Translations under genes and position numbers: made by a program
The notes under the pieces: generated by a model
The model's database searches: none
Told to the model about the DNA's origin: nothing
Seen by the model: the letters and a program-made list of their open reading frames with translations, nothing else
Part shown: positions 41,417 through 49,560 of the stretch, piece by piece
Numbering within the stretch: position 1 is the first letter of the stretch
Layout: each line of letters begins with the position of its first letter
Source: Hassallia byssoidea VB512170
GTDB taxonomy: Bacteria; Cyanobacteriota; Cyanobacteriia; Cyanobacteriales; Nostocaceae
DNA: 64,000 bases
Assembly: GCF_000817785.2 (NCBI RefSeq)
Contig: NZ_JTCM02000001.1
Coordinates: 62,001-126,000, forward strand
Reading direction: 5' to 3'

Positions 41417-42043
41417 TCAGGCTAAGTCAATTAGGCTTTTTCCGTCGTTGTTAAATGAGGTGCGGAGCCATTCCACAAAATCTGGATCTAATTTCTCAGC
41501 CTGCTTCAGCAAGCGCAAATCTTCGCTTTGTTTAGCCATTTCTCGAACTGCCAACGGGTGGCTAGCGATCGCCTCTTCCAGTTTTTTTAATCCAACTTTA
41601 GACTCACTGACATTGAAAGATTTGTCTCCGTGAGGGATGAATGCATCAATGGTGTTTGTAACACAGTTCGCCACCCTAATAATCTGCTGTGGGGTAGGAT
41701 TTAGACAGGCTTCTAGAGTGTTGCAGATCGCTATAGCTGCCTCTTGTGCTTCCATATCAGACAAGCCACCAAAGTCATCCGAGTCTGGGATTACATCTTC
41801 ACAATCCTCTATTAATTGACGAATTAAAGCAGCATCTACTGGCTTTCCTTGAAGGATTTGCCAAACTTCATTAAGTGCAGTTCTCAGTACAGAAGGATCT
41901 CCCCAGTTTTCCAGAAAAGAAAAAGCGTTGTAGTTAGGAAGCAGCCTCTCGCAACAAGAAGCTGCAAACGCGATTCTATGAAGGGGAGGAAGTCCTTTTA
42001 GTTCTTTTTCTAAAGCATCAAATTTGTATAAGCGTAGATTCAT
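41417..42043 (-). CDS. DUF416 family protein
   Basis: A 208-residue helical protein fitting DUF416 (YjaG-like): LYKFDALEKELKGLPPLHRI at the start, then FAASCCERLLPNYNAFSFLE, then WQILQGKPVDAALIRQLIED and DFGGLSDMEAQEAAIAICNT. Members are soluble, compact and of unknown function; homologues occur in bacterial toxin-immunity loci. It lies downstream of a SUKH-3 gene and its remnant, on the same strand. Start ATG 42043. An immunity role is possible but not shown. Confidence 0.85.
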   Translation of the reverse strand: MNLRLYKFDALEKELKGLPPLHRIAFAASCCERLLPNYNAFSFLENWGDPSVLRTALNEVWQILQGKPVDAALIRQLIEDCEDVIPDSDDFGGLSDMEAQEAAIAICNTLEACLNPTPQQIIRVANCVTNTIDAFIPHGDKSFNVSESKVGLKKLEEAIASHPLAVREMAKQSEDLRLLKQAEKLDPDFVEWLRTSFNNDGKSLIDLA

Positions 42044-42047
42044 TTTG

Positions 42048-42104
42048 TTATTCGCTTGTATCTACACAGCGGTTTTGGCTTTATCCAGCCTGCTCTAGCA
42101 ATGA
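42048..42104 (-). pseudogene. Remnant of a second SUKH-3 immunity gene
   Basis: Read on the minus strand from 42104 to 42048 the frame gives Leu-Leu-Glu-Gln-Ala-Gly-stop-Ser-Gln-Asn-Arg-Cys-Val-Asp-Thr-Ser-Glu-stop. The intact SUKH-3 gene has LLQQAGWSENRCVNTSEY at the same place, so Trp and Tyr have become stops. In DNA, ATTCGCTTGTAT and CACA(G/A)CGGTTTT are shared. A former paralogue appears to have been cut down to its 5' end and joined to the DUF416 gene. Confidence 0.75.
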
Positions 42105-42165
42105 AGAATGTTCTTAGGCTTCTAGCCTGCCCCATTTTTCAGTTTTTCATGTTTGAGTTTTGGCA

Positions 42166-42615
42166 TCAGGGTATTTTTGGCATATCCCTTCCGCTGCAAA
42201 GGGCTTCAATGGCATCAATTCCAGAGTCCCCAACATGAATCAATGTGTCGTCATAGCCTGCGTATACTTTACCATCTTGAGCCATCACTAAAGTCATATG
42301 ATAGCTAAAAGCCTGACCGATTACGCAAAGTGGTACACCTACCCGTTCGCTATATTCTTCCACCCAACCTGAACCAATATCTGCAACAGCAACAGTCGGA
42401 TTGATGTAGAATTCATCTTTTTCGTCCTTGACGCGGTAGTGTGGATATACTACTCGCAAACCCCCAAAACGTTTCAAAAAATCGACTACAACTGCATGAA
42501 TAGGATACCCTTCTGACTGCAAGCTTTTCTCATATTCGCTTGTATTCACACAACGGTTTTCGCTCCATCCTGCCTGTTGTAGCAATGCTCTTGTTTGTGC
42601 GGAAAATACTGCCAT
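42166..42615 (-). CDS. SUKH-3 domain immunity-type protein
   Basis: A 149-residue protein with the SUKH-3 layout of bacterial immunity proteins: TRALLQQAGWSENRCVNTSE and YEKSLQSEGYPIHAVVVDFL at the start, then RFGGLRVVYPHYRVKDE, GSGWVEEYSERVGVPLCVIG and MAQDGKVYAGYDDTLIHVGD. SUKH proteins block nuclease and other toxins of contact-dependent and secreted toxin systems. It lies 51 bases downstream of the secreted deaminase-like gene, so the pair is a plausible toxin-immunity unit. The start is ATG 42615. The function is inferred from family and context. Confidence 0.8.
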   Translation of the reverse strand: MAVFSAQTRALLQQAGWSENRCVNTSEYEKSLQSEGYPIHAVVVDFLKRFGGLRVVYPHYRVKDEKDEFYINPTVAVADIGSGWVEEYSERVGVPLCVIGQAFSYHMTLVMAQDGKVYAGYDDTLIHVGDSGIDAIEALCSGRDMPKIP

Positions 42616-42666
42616 AAGTAACTGTTCCTTTTCCTATGTCAAGATTGTCCTTAATTAATCAACGGG

Positions 42667-44109
42667 TTAGGGGTCGCTTGTCACGTTTGGACCATCAATA
42701 GTTTTTCGACAATTTCTACATCGGGGATATGCTTGACCTGTTTTAGTCCTAACCGTATGGACTTCTAAATCTCTTATGTTCGCTCCATCTAACAGCGCAT
42801 CATTGACTGCCTTAAACTCAGCACAGTTGGAAACCTCCCACGGTTCTTCACTAGGTACAGGCATTCGCTCTGCTAAATATTCATCGATTGTTGTGGGTAA
42901 AGGTTTACCGCTAGTGCCATAGTAAACCTTACCAGTTTCAGTATCCACTGCGACAGCGGTTGCAGTCGGTGCTTTTTTACCCAAGTTTTCATACAGTTCA
43001 GCAGCCTTTGCTTCTGCTAAGTCTTTCGCTCGCGCAGTTTCAGGTATTTCCGATAATGGTTCTGGTCTTGGTTCCTGGGAAGTGTCCAGTGGTTCATTAG
43101 AATCAGGCAAAGTAGATGATGGGTCAGACGAGGAACCAGATGAGCCACTACTTGCTGTTGGCACAGAAGGATTTTGCGGCTCTGGGTCAGCAGAATCTGC
43201 TGTCCCATCTGCGTCATAATCAAAATCATTTCTTCCAGGAAAAGTAAAGAATCCGTGTTCCTTCCTCAATAAACGCTCATCTGCTGGTGTATTAGGGTCG
43301 TCTGTCTCTTCCCCTGGAATTACAATGAAAGGAGCATTAATCTTATCTCCAGGATTTAATACCCCGGCTGATGGCATTGAATTAATCAAACTTTGCCAGT
43401 CAGAATTATTTAGTAATTGAACAGCCGCATTGCGTTTTTCTTGGGGCCAATCTTTCCACTGAGGTGGATCAGAAATTTTAGTAAATGTGGCAGTACCAGC
43501 AAAAAAGTTCTCAGGTGAAAGCTGATCGTCCAGCACAACTATATCTTTAGGACAATCCTGAAAAGGACCGTCAGTAAAAGTAGAAGATGAAAAGCTAATA
43601 CTGGTCGCATAAAGTGTACGCGGATAAAAAACACCACTAAGTTCACAATAAGGCATACCACTAGCAAGCCCCTGACCAGTCACATTCCATGCGAATCCAC
43701 AAACAGAATCACTTGGATTAGCAGCACAATACTTTTGTTTAGCCTTATTTTGAGCCAAATCATTTTGAGACTGATTCCAATAGTATAAAATTCCTAAAGT
43801 ACCAAGCCTCGCAGCAACAGAAATTTCAGCAACAGCTTGCACAGAAGAAGAAGTAGCTCCAGCAGCAGTAGTAGTGCTAAGAGTTGAAGCACCAAACCCA
43901 GCACCTGTAGGAGCAGAAACAGCAGGAGCTACTTCAGAACTTATAGCAGCAGCACATTCAGGATTAGCAGCGCAAGCGTCTAGAGATGACAGGAATGCGT
44001 AAGCAGGTTTAGGAAAGATACCTTTAAATATTAAAAGTAAAAGAAACGTCCAAATTCCTACTAATCTAGATACAGATTTCTTTGTTTTTGAGCGCATTGT
44101 TCTAATCAC
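42667..44109 (-). CDS. Secreted protein with C-terminal YwqJ-like deaminase toxin domain
   Basis: N-terminal signal peptide (LVGIWTFLLLLIFKGIFPKP, cleavage likely after AYA, about residue 38). The next 350 residues are an exported, low-complexity stretch: Ala/Ser/Thr-rich, Cys residues, DYDADGTADSADPEPQNP (Asp/Gly-rich, thrombospondin-3- or calcium-loop-like) and a Pro/Ser linker. The last 100 residues (about 380-480) contain TATAVAVDTETGKVYYGTSG, NCAEFKAVNDALLDGANIRD and YPRCRNC. The CAE (429-431) with PRCRNC (462-467) matches the zinc-binding motif of YwqJ-type nucleic-acid deaminases used as polymorphic toxins. SUKH-3 and other small genes follow on the same strand. Confidence 0.78.
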   Translation of the reverse strand: MIRTMRSKTKKSVSRLVGIWTFLLLLIFKGIFPKPAYAFLSSLDACAANPECAAAISSEVAPAVSAPTGAGFGASTLSTTTAAGATSSSVQAVAEISVAARLGTLGILYYWNQSQNDLAQNKAKQKYCAANPSDSVCGFAWNVTGQGLASGMPYCELSGVFYPRTLYATSISFSSSTFTDGPFQDCPKDIVVLDDQLSPENFFAGTATFTKISDPPQWKDWPQEKRNAAVQLLNNSDWQSLINSMPSAGVLNPGDKINAPFIVIPGEETDDPNTPADERLLRKEHGFFTFPGRNDFDYDADGTADSADPEPQNPSVPTASSGSSGSSSDPSSTLPDSNEPLDTSQEPRPEPLSEIPETARAKDLAEAKAAELYENLGKKAPTATAVAVDTETGKVYYGTSGKPLPTTIDEYLAERMPVPSEEPWEVSNCAEFKAVNDALLDGANIRDLEVHTVRTKTGQAYPRCRNCRKTIDGPNVTSDP

Positions 44110-44237
44110 AACACTGTTGAAACTATCTTTGATTTTTCAATTACAGAATCTTTTATAGGAAAAAATCTGTAATTTACTAATTACAAGCTACTACCAGTTT
44201 TCAACAGTGGCTGCTGGAAATAATACTGAGTTTTCTA

Positions 44238-44403
44238 TGAAGTTAAGTTGAAGAGATGTAAATAACTTCACATATACCCCTCTCTACATTTTCAAGAAGA
44301 GTATTATTATTAGGATAATGTGAAGTTAAATTGAAGAGATGTAAATAACTTCACATATACCCCTCTCCACATTTTCCAGAAGAGTATTATTATTAGGATA
44401 AGT
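44238..44403. repeat. 83-bp tandem duplication, with a partial third copy at 44551-44605
   Basis: Units 44238-44320 and 44321-44403 both read TGAAGTTAA(G/A)TTGAAGAGATG, continue AACTTCACATATACCCCTCT and end GAAGAGTATTATTATTAGGAT. A partial third copy (44551-44605) includes ATACCCCTCTCCACACTTTG and TATTATTAGGTTAATG; the stop codon of mnmH is inside it. The gap holding these is about 480 bases between the toxin gene and mnmH. Confidence 0.85.
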
Positions 44404-44594
44404 GCCTAAAACCCTTATTTATTTGTTGTTGGGCACTGCCCACCTACGGTTATTGAAAATAATGCAAGATGTCAGCTAATCAAATTGCGCTATTTTATTT
44501 TTTAAATTACCTGTAAGTTAGGGAACATACAGTTTTATACCAAGCTATTTCTTCACACATACCCCTCTCCACACTTTGGAGAGGAGTAGTATTA

Positions 44595-45665
44595 TTAGGT
44601 TAATGCTAGAAAATTCGGCAACAAATAATCCAATAAAGTATCAATACTGCTATCAGATAAATTGGGGATAGATAGCACGCGTTCGGCTTTGGGAAAGTCC
44701 CGTTTTATTGACTGTCTATAGGTAGGGTCATAGTGGTATTGCAATATATCCTGCACAAATAATTCCCACTCTCCGGCATCAATCAACTGATACCAGTGAC
44801 ATAATTTATCCCAACCATAGCGAGACTTAAGTTTTTCCAACTTCCATTTTAAAATATCAGCACGATCCACCAAATGCGGATATTCTTCTAAAAGAAACTT
44901 CACTCTAGCAGCTATCGGTATTTGAATTTCTACACAGTTAGCCTGTTTCATTTTCTCCCATAAAAATTGGGGTAAGTAAATATTGCCAATTTTTTGGCTT
45001 TCTGATTCTACCCACACTGGTTGATGTGGATTGAAGTTTTGTAACTGTTCTAATAGCAGAGATTCAAAGTATTTTTGTGAAGGTTGAGGTGAAAGTTTTC
45101 CTTGCCATTCTTCCCCCAGCAGAGAACCGCGATGGTTGGCTAAAGCTTCTAAATCTAAAACTTGAGCGCCACGAGTTAAGCGCATCTGGTGTAAGATATG
45201 CGTTTTACCGCTACCAGTAAGACCGCACAGTACCTGATAAGTAAATTTTTGTGGCAAATCTTCGATTTGCTGGCGAACATAGGCGCGATAAGTTTTGTAA
45301 CCACCTTCGAGTAATGTGACTCGCCAACCAATTTGCGATAGCACCGAAGCCATGCTACCAGAACGCTGTCCACCGCGCCAGCAGTAGACTAGAGGACGGT
45401 AGTTTTTATCTTTTGTGGCAAAGTATTCAGTTAGATGCTGGGAGATGTTTTTTGATACTAAAGCAGCCCCAATTTTCCGAGCGGTGAAGGGGTTGATTTG
45501 TTTATATATCGTTCCCACTTCAGCGCGTTCGTCATCATTCAGCACTGGTAAATTGATAGCTTTGGGGATGTGGTCTTGGGCAAATTCGCTCTTTGAACGA
45601 ACATCAATTATTTCACTATAAGATTCAGACCAAGGCTGTCGGGTATATGTAGGTGAAGGTGTCAT
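44595..45665 (-). CDS. mnmH: tRNA 2-selenouridine synthase
   Basis: Replaces sulfur by selenium (or geranylates) 2-thiouridine in tRNA anticodons. An N-terminal rhodanese domain has SEIIDVRSKSEFAQDHIPKA, DDERAEVGTIYKQINPFTAR and the catalytic Cys in PLVYCWRGGQRSGSMASVLS. The C-terminal P-loop region has LCGLTGSGKTHILHQMRL. I chose the ATG at 45665 because a longer form from ATG 45704 has no ribosome binding site; the two differ by 13 residues. The stop codon lies in a partial copy of the 83-bp repeat. No selD or selA gene is in the window. Confidence 0.9.
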   Translation of the reverse strand: MTPSPTYTRQPWSESYSEIIDVRSKSEFAQDHIPKAINLPVLNDDERAEVGTIYKQINPFTARKIGAALVSKNISQHLTEYFATKDKNYRPLVYCWRGGQRSGSMASVLSQIGWRVTLLEGGYKTYRAYVRQQIEDLPQKFTYQVLCGLTGSGKTHILHQMRLTRGAQVLDLEALANHRGSLLGEEWQGKLSPQPSQKYFESLLLEQLQNFNPHQPVWVESESQKIGNIYLPQFLWEKMKQANCVEIQIPIAARVKFLLEEYPHLVDRADILKWKLEKLKSRYGWDKLCHWYQLIDAGEWELFVQDILQYHYDPTYRQSIKRDFPKAERVLSIPNLSDSSIDTLLDYLLPNFLALT

Positions 45666-45931
45666 TGCAGTCAAACCTATCTTTCTCAATTGTGGCACTC
45701 CCATAAGTTTTAAGCGGGATGATGGGATATGGCGAATGAGTGCAATTGTAAAGAAAGCTGTGATTGATTGGTTGTTGGGCGAGAGGTATTATTTAATCGT
45801 TCATATGATATTTATAGTTTGTTCTGATACAGCCGAATAGACGTGAAAATGGCGATGTGTAAGTTGAGAGTGCGATCGCATCGTCTGAGTTTACCTAACC
45901 ATTAATTTAAATGAAGCGGAGGATGGGTCAT

Positions 45932-47011
45932 ATGAAAAAATTTGGATTACCTATATGGTTTCCTTATCCTAATTCCTGGTTAAGTGCTTTAATGTTATCT
46001 GTGCTGATGACTGCGTTTGTCAATATTATTAGACGCAATAGTGAATTGTTGCTGAATCTGGCTAGATGGTCAAACAGACCGGAACAATTTATCATCTGGC
46101 TGATTTTGTTACTTATACTACCAATTCCGGCGATCGCCTTTTTGCATCACTTTTTTCTCGGTCGCTTTATTTCCGCAATTCCCGGTGAAAAAGTCAGCAA
46201 AATTCAAGGTTTTTTTCCTGGGTTCATCAGTTGGTGGGAAAGTTTATATAGTTGGCTTGTATTTATTCTGTCAACCTTAGCCGCAACGTTGTTTTGTACC
46301 CCTTTTCTACCTTTATTTAATCTCAGCTACGAAAAAATTATCACCAACTCAAGTTTCATTGACAGAAACATACAAACAATCTTTGCTGTAGTCTGGCTGA
46401 TTAATGCGGCTTTAATTTACCAGATTGGGTATTTATTTAAGTGTCGCTTGGTTTATGGTGATTCTGTTGATAATACAGTAGAAAACCCCAATTTGGATGC
46501 ATCTCCCCAAATTGAGACTGACAGCATGGGAGATGAAACTATTTCAACCCAGATGCAAACAACTGAAGAGTTACCAGCTAAAAAACCAACTTTTTTGAGC
46601 TTTATTACCAAGCATGGTAAATCACCAAAGAGAATATTTACAATTATTTTGATTCCTTTGGTGGCTGCATGGATATATTTGTTTACCAAGTTACCAGAAG
46701 TTCAACAAACTGCAAATTTAGCAGAGCAAATTAGATTATCTGTTTCTTCTGAAGCTACACCAGTTAATTCTAAATCTCTTGAGGATGATACTTTTGAAAA
46801 AGGACTAAGCAAAGGTAAAAGTGCAGCAAAACTAGCTAGGGTTGCAGAATCTCATGATGAATGGAAGATGGTTGAAAATATGTGGAAAGAAGCAATATTT
46901 TTGATGAATTCTGTGCCATCTTCAAGTCCTGATTATGCATTGTCTCAGCAAAAAATTACACAGTATCAGGTTTATTTGGATTTTGCAAAGCAAAGTGCTG
47001 GAAATAAGTAA
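45932..47011 (+). CDS. Membrane protein of unknown function
   Basis: Five hydrophobic segments are visible, four in the first 180 residues (NSWLSALMLSVLMTAFVNII, FIIWLILLLILPIPAIAFL, YSWLVFILSTLAATLFCTPF and a fourth ending LIYQIGYLF) and one near 235 (FTIILIPLVAAWIYLFT). A charged loop of about 50 residues lies between. The C-terminal 90 residues (KGKSAAKLARVAESHDEWKM, ENMWKEAIFLMNSVPSSSP, QQKITQYQVYLDFAKQSAG) form a helical tail of a type found on several cyanobacterial membrane proteins. GGAGG lies nine bases upstream of ATG 45932, which I prefer over ATG 45911. Confidence 0.65.
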   Translation: MKKFGLPIWFPYPNSWLSALMLSVLMTAFVNIIRRNSELLLNLARWSNRPEQFIIWLILLLILPIPAIAFLHHFFLGRFISAIPGEKVSKIQGFFPGFISWWESLYSWLVFILSTLAATLFCTPFLPLFNLSYEKIITNSSFIDRNIQTIFAVVWLINAALIYQIGYLFKCRLVYGDSVDNTVENPNLDASPQIETDSMGDETISTQMQTTEELPAKKPTFLSFITKHGKSPKRIFTIILIPLVAAWIYLFTKLPEVQQTANLAEQIRLSVSSEATPVNSKSLEDDTFEKGLSKGKSAAKLARVAESHDEWKMVENMWKEAIFLMNSVPSSSPDYALSQQKITQYQVYLDFAKQSAGNK

Positions 47012-47053
47012 CATTCATTTACCGACGACTAAAATCGCGGCGTTGTGCGTACA

Positions 47054-47073
47054 AAGTCCGCCTGCGCGGACTT
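47054..47073. repeat. 20-bp hairpin AAGTCCGCCTGCGCGGACTT
   Basis: An 8-bp stem around CTGC, 42 bases after the membrane protein gene. The sequence is a common dispersed palindrome in cyanobacteria and could act as a weak terminator. Confidence 0.55.
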
Positions 47074-47203
47074 CCATAATTGTGAGTGAATATACGTAAT
47101 AAAGGGCGTGATTAACTAAAAATATAGACAATGTTAATCGCGTCTTGAAAATGGGAATCCTGAGAATGGAGAATTAATTTTCAGGTTTTCACTTTTACTG
47201 GTT

Positions 47204-48388
47204 ATGACACAAGCGAATCTTTTGGAACTTGCTAAACAGGGAAATGTAGAGGCGATCGCATCTTTGATAAACCGCCAATTACAAGCTAAAGGCATCACTG
47301 CAAAAATTGCTCTCAAAGGTGCTTGCTTACAAGTAATGCTGGAATCTCCCGAAGTGCCAGATCAGCAAGCCTTAGTTACATTCATCCGGAAAGGGATAAT
47401 AGGTTTGGGGGTTACATCTATTGAGAGAGTAAAGGTTTATGGACGGCAAATAGGTGAAGAGTTTCCGGTTTGGAATCAAGAGTTTGAGTTAGTAGCACAG
47501 ACACCTGCAACATCAAGTCCTACCAGTCTTTCTCTAACCCATCCTAAAAAGAACGCTAATAATAACTATCACGTTCAAAAAGAAAAGCTTAATAAAAACA
47601 TTTATGCTGATGACTACCGAGTTGTAGGAGAAAAAGTGGTACTTTACTCAAGCCTTGGTGTTTTAGGATTTATCTTTTTTATTTTGCTTGGGATTAGCCT
47701 GGGTTTAGTACTTGTAGTAGTAGGCTCATCAGCATTTTGGATTAAAGTTCGTCAAGGTCAACTACTAGGTAGCAGCATCAAGGTTTCAGAGCATCAACTA
47801 CCTGAAGTTTATCGAGCAGCAAAAGTTGCTGCTGAACGGCTTTGTATGAGAATGCCAAATGTATTTGTAAGGCATAGTCCAGAACTTAACGCTTATGCAA
47901 CAGGATTTATTGATGATAGAAAAACAGTTGTGCTTCACTCTGCATTAGTTGAAGCAATGGATGAGGATGAGCTTATTTCAATAATTGGTCATGAATTCTC
48001 GCATATAAAATGCAATCATACTAATTATATTGTATTAACTAATACCGCTGAAAATATTGCTAAAGTACCTATAATATCTGATATAACAGGGTTTGTTTTC
48101 TTATATTGGTCAAGAAAGTGCGAATATACCTGTGATCGTGGTGGACTATTAGCAAGTCAGAATCTTAAAGCTTCAATAACAGCATTAGCCAAGTTGGTTA
48201 TTGGTAAAGAACTTTTCGAGAGAATAGATTTAGATGCTCTCTTGGAGCAAAAAAGAGATATTGATGAAAGTGGTGTATCAAAAATCTCTGAGATTTTCAA
48301 TACTCACCCTTACATAATAAATAGAATACATGAGCTACAAAAATTTTATGAATCTTCTTTGTATAAAAAGCTTACTGTAGAAAGTTGA
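47204..48388 (+). CDS. M48 family metallopeptidase with cyanobacterial N-terminal domain
   Basis: Residues 1-95 (LLELAKQGNVEAIASLINRQ, ITAKIALKGACLQVMLESPE, IGLGVTSIERVKVYGRQIGE) form a small domain also found in front of other cyanobacterial proteins, for example kinases. Two membrane segments (about 150-180) follow. The peptidase domain at about 195-390 has the zinc motif HEFSH in LISIIGHEFSHIKCNH and the downstream Glu-containing region SRKCEYTCDRGGLLA. Family M48 (HtpX/Ste24-like) proteins degrade membrane proteins. The start is ATG 47204. Confidence 0.88.
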   Translation: MTQANLLELAKQGNVEAIASLINRQLQAKGITAKIALKGACLQVMLESPEVPDQQALVTFIRKGIIGLGVTSIERVKVYGRQIGEEFPVWNQEFELVAQTPATSSPTSLSLTHPKKNANNNYHVQKEKLNKNIYADDYRVVGEKVVLYSSLGVLGFIFFILLGISLGLVLVVVGSSAFWIKVRQGQLLGSSIKVSEHQLPEVYRAAKVAAERLCMRMPNVFVRHSPELNAYATGFIDDRKTVVLHSALVEAMDEDELISIIGHEFSHIKCNHTNYIVLTNTAENIAKVPIISDITGFVFLYWSRKCEYTCDRGGLLASQNLKASITALAKLVIGKELFERIDLDALLEQKRDIDESGVSKISEIFNTHPYIINRIHELQKFYESSLYKKLTVES

Positions 48389-48398
48389 TTCTTCAAAG

Positions 48399-48468
48399 GC
48401 GCGTTCGCCCTTGGCGTTGGCGAAGCCATCGCTCCTCATCCTCAGCTAAAAAAAACAAGTGCGATCGC
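48399..48468. repeat. 59-bp-type direct repeat, copy A
   Basis: GCGCGTTCGCCCTTGGCGTT, GGCGAAGCCATCGCTCCTCA, TCCTCAGCTAAAAAAAACAA then GTGCGATCGC. Two further tandem copies lie at 49141 and 49200, and a short relative at 14736. It precedes the hicBA pair. Confidence 0.85.
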
Positions 48469-48497
48469 CCTGCTTGTAAACTAAAATAGAAAATACT

Positions 48498-48707
48498 ATG
48501 AACATCAAAAGCTTTACTGCAATCGTTTACAAAGAAGAAGATATCTACGTTGCCGAATGTCCTGAAGTCGGCACAGTTGATCAGGGGGAAACTATTGAAG
48601 AGGCTCTTGCTAATCTCAAAGAAGCCACTAAACTATATCTGGAAGAGTGTCCCTTACCTGAAACAAATCCAAGGTTTGTAACTAGCATCCAGGTTAGCTA
48701 TGCCTAG
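48498..48707 (+). CDS. hicB: HicB-type antitoxin
   Basis: A 69-residue HicB-like protein: FTAIVYKEEDIYVAECPEVG, then TVDQGETIEEALANLKEAT and a final strand FVTSIQVSYA. This is the degenerate RNase H-like fold of HicB antitoxins without the C-terminal DNA-binding helix. It overlaps the toxin gene by eight bases and lies upstream, the reverse of the common hicA-hicB order. It should block HicA. Confidence 0.88.
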   Translation: MNIKSFTAIVYKEEDIYVAECPEVGTVDQGETIEEALANLKEATKLYLEECPLPETNPRFVTSIQVSYA

Positions 48708-48927
48708 ATTGCCAAGAATATCAGGGAACGATGCAGTTAGTGCATTAGAGCGCTTGGGGTTTTTTCAAGCTAGGCAAACTGGTAGTCATGTCGTACTTAA
48801 AAAACCAACACCAGAAGGAGAAATAGTTTGCGTTGTACCACTCCGACGTGAGTTAAAAGTTGGCACACTCAGCGGTGTTCTTAAGCAAGCAAAAGTCACA
48901 CCTGATGAGTTTATAGAAAATTTGTGA
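48700..48927 (+). CDS. hicA: HicA-type mRNA interferase toxin
   Basis: A small dsRBD-like protein of 75 residues: LPRISGNDAVSALERLGFFQ, then ARQTGSHVVLKKPTPEGE with the active His (GSHVVL), and RELKVGTLSGVLKQAKVTPD. HicA cleaves mRNA during stress, and HicB keeps it silent. The ATG lies inside the hicB stop region (ATGCCTAG). It ends ten bases before the next repeat block. The pair is a type II toxin-antitoxin module. Confidence 0.9.
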   Translation: MPRLPRISGNDAVSALERLGFFQARQTGSHVVLKKPTPEGEIVCVVPLRRELKVGTLSGVLKQAKVTPDEFIENL

Positions 48928-48960
48928 GAGGATGTTTGAAAAGCATTATTATTAACATCA

Positions 48961-49118
48961 GAATCTAACAAACCTAACCCACGCGGCTGTGCCTCAAGTC
49001 GGGAAACCCGCCCACGGCACTGGCTCCCCTGCCCCCCAACCCTTTAGAGGGAAGGGGGGTTTCAAAGCCTCTCCCCCACCGGGGGAGAGGTTTGGAGAGG
49101 GGTTTTTGGTATATTTTA
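48961..49118. repeat. Inverted mosaic copy of the GC-rich repeat at 3401
   Basis: Reverse-complemented, it reads CCCCTCTCCAAACCTCTC, GGGGGAGAGGCTTTGAAACC and TCTAAAGGGTTGGGGGGC as at 3401, but carries a different inserted stretch (AAGTCGGGAAACCCGCCCAC on the plus strand). The open frames across it (about 48974-49230) are repeat translations and not genes. Confidence 0.7.
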
Positions 49119-49140
49119 GGACTTTCCAAACATCCTCTGA

Positions 49141-49270
49141 GCGCGTTCGCCCTTGGCGTTGGCGAAGCCATCGCTCCTCATCCTCAGCTAAAAAAACAAG
49201 CGCGTTCGCCCTTGGCGTTGGCGAAGCCATCGCTCCTCATCCTCAGCTAAAAAAAACAAGTGCGATCGCT
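49141..49270. repeat. 59-bp-type direct repeat, two tandem copies (B and C)
   Basis: Copies start at 49141 and 49200 with a 59-bp period and match copy A at 48399. The last copy runs into GTGCGATCGC as copy A does. hicBA sits between copies A and B, and a PIN toxin pair follows copy C. Confidence 0.85.
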
Positions 49271-49329
49271 CTTGTTCTTAGCTATTCTTATGCAAGGCGG
49301 TATTCCTAGATTAATCAGGATGAAAAATC

Positions 49330-49560
49330 ATGCTTAAGGGACTCAGGCAAAAAGCGGTAGTAAAACCTGGTGGTGTAGTACAAATCTGTTCTCCAGAACT
49401 TCCTACTGGCGCAACTGTGGAGATTATAGTACTTATATCACCCACCGATCAATCTAAAAGTTCTTTAACCAGCTTTATTGGCAGTGCAAAAGGCAGTTTT
49501 GCTACACCAGAAGAAGTAGATAAGTTTATTAGCCAAGAACGAGATGCATGGGAATCCTAG
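49330..49560 (+). CDS. Antitoxin-like partner of the PIN toxin
   Basis: A 76-residue protein with an AbrB-like or strand-rich N terminus (LKGLRQKAVVKPGGVVQICS, LPTGATVEIIVLIS) and an acidic C-terminal tail (FATPEEVDKFISQERDAWES) of the kind that wraps the toxin. It overlaps the PIN gene by 13 bases, as VapB antitoxins do. It starts at ATG 49330, five bases after GATGAAAAATC. Confidence 0.75.
   Translation: MLKGLRQKAVVKPGGVVQICSPELPTGATVEIIVLISPTDQSKSSLTSFIGSAKGSFATPEEVDKFISQERDAWES

Noticed and set aside
48974-49309. Three overlapping open frames downstream of hicA
   Set aside because: All lie in the GC-rich dispersed repeat and the 59-bp direct repeats, with no start signal.
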